This document shows positions 5,426 through 5,619 of a stretch of 5,619 nt of DNA, piece after piece. The stretch is from Puniceicoccales bacterium. GTDB taxonomy: Bacteria; Verrucomicrobiota; Verrucomicrobiia; Opitutales; JAIRKQ01. The position numbers were made by a program, and so were the translations under genes. Position 1 is the stretch's first letter, and each line of letters starts with the position of its first letter. The stretch spans positions 1 to 5,619 of the forward strand of contig JAISRG010000064.1 of the NCBI GenBank assembly GCA_031273725.1, in the 5' to 3' direction. The notes beneath the pieces are model-generated. The model saw only the letters and a program-made list of their open reading frames with translations, was not told the origin of the DNA and made no database searches.

Positions 5426-5619
5426 CTAGATAGAGATAGTCCCATAATTAAGATTGAGAGCGAAAGAAAGTCTGTCATAAAAATTGGTAACATGGCGCCA
5501 AAGATAGGAAAGCTTATTTTTAAGCCAAGCCCAGTAGTGTTCAATGGGGTTGAGGTCCGGCGAATAGGGCGGCAGGTAGAGCAGTCGACAGCCGACATTT
5601 TCGATAATCTTGCGAATAC
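5418..5619 (-). mobile_element. One end of an IS630-family insertion sequence (continues beyond the window)
   Basis: The transposase reading frame enters from the right edge and stops about eight bases before the presumed element end. IS630 elements insert at TA, and TA dinucleotides occur at 5417-5420 just outside GTGTACTAGATAG, which is the likely terminal inverted repeat. The exact boundary cannot be fixed without the other end. Confidence 0.65.
5426..5619 (-). CDS. IS630-family transposase, C-terminal 63 residues
   Basis: This frame is open to the right edge and ends in TAG at 5428-5426. It reads VGCRLLYLPPYSPDLNPIEH followed by YWAWLK, the hallmark C-terminal segment of IS630/Tc1-mariner DDE transposases; the Glu in NPIE is the third catalytic acidic residue. 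The tail ends NLNYGTISI, consistent with a complete C-terminus. Because the upstream part is outside the window, I cannot tell whether the transposase is intact. The element points toward the HU gene, about 350 bases away, so readthrough from it could reach HU. Confidence 0.93.
   Translation of the reverse strand, partial: IRKIIENVGCRLLYLPPYSPDLNPIEHYWAWLKNKLSYLWRHVTNFYDRLSFALNLNYGTISI

Noticed and set aside
5416..5598. 60-codon minus-strand frame starting MSAVDC
   Set aside because: It is an out-of-frame shadow of the transposase; the adjacent minus frame carries the SPDLNPIE motif.

Overview
The window carries a run of bacterial genes that all lie on the minus strand. In transcription order they are: the 3' end of an IS630-family transposase, an HU-type DNA-binding protein, a decayed 3' fragment of prfB (release factor 2), tatD, rpoN, der, tRNA-Asp(GTC), and a small heat shock protein that runs off the left edge. 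Nearly every longer open frame on the plus strand is the antisense shadow of one of these genes.

The organism is a bacterium with moderately AT-rich DNA, inferred to be Gram-negative. Sigma-54 of this type and a possible exported Hsp20 fit that. A decaying housekeeping-gene copy and a nearby insertion sequence suggest a genome undergoing rearrangement, as seen in host-associated lineages. I cannot place it to phylum from the sequence alone; a PVC-group or other non-model Gram-negative lineage would be a guess.

Region by region: 1-403 is the Hsp20 gene, with a start-site ambiguity that decides whether it is exported. 404-584 is its leader and promoter region, together with a weak terminator for the tRNA. 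585-662 is tRNA-Asp with an encoded CCA, preceded by a perfect hairpin and a TTGACA-type promoter. 792-4376 is a compact tatD-rpoN-der cluster, probably an operon read from a promoter just upstream of tatD. rpoN starts at TTG nine bases after the tatD stop, while der follows rpoN after 90 bases. 4377-4795 holds the tatD promoter, a 19-base inverted repeat and the prfB remnant. 4796-5074 is the HU gene with a strong ribosome binding site. 5075-5425 holds the HU promoter and non-coding DNA. 5426-5619 is the transposase C-terminus.

Functionally the intact genes are core: ribosome assembly (Der), alternative transcription initiation (RpoN), a metal-dependent nuclease (TatD), nucleoid architecture (HU), translation (tRNA-Asp) and protein folding stress (Hsp20). 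I did not find a new multi-gene system. The observations most worth checking are the prfB fossil (three frameshifts) in a neighbourhood where tatD, rpoN and der all end in TGA, the possibly exported cysteine-rich Hsp20, the three regularly spaced cysteines in HU, and the translational link between tatD and rpoN.
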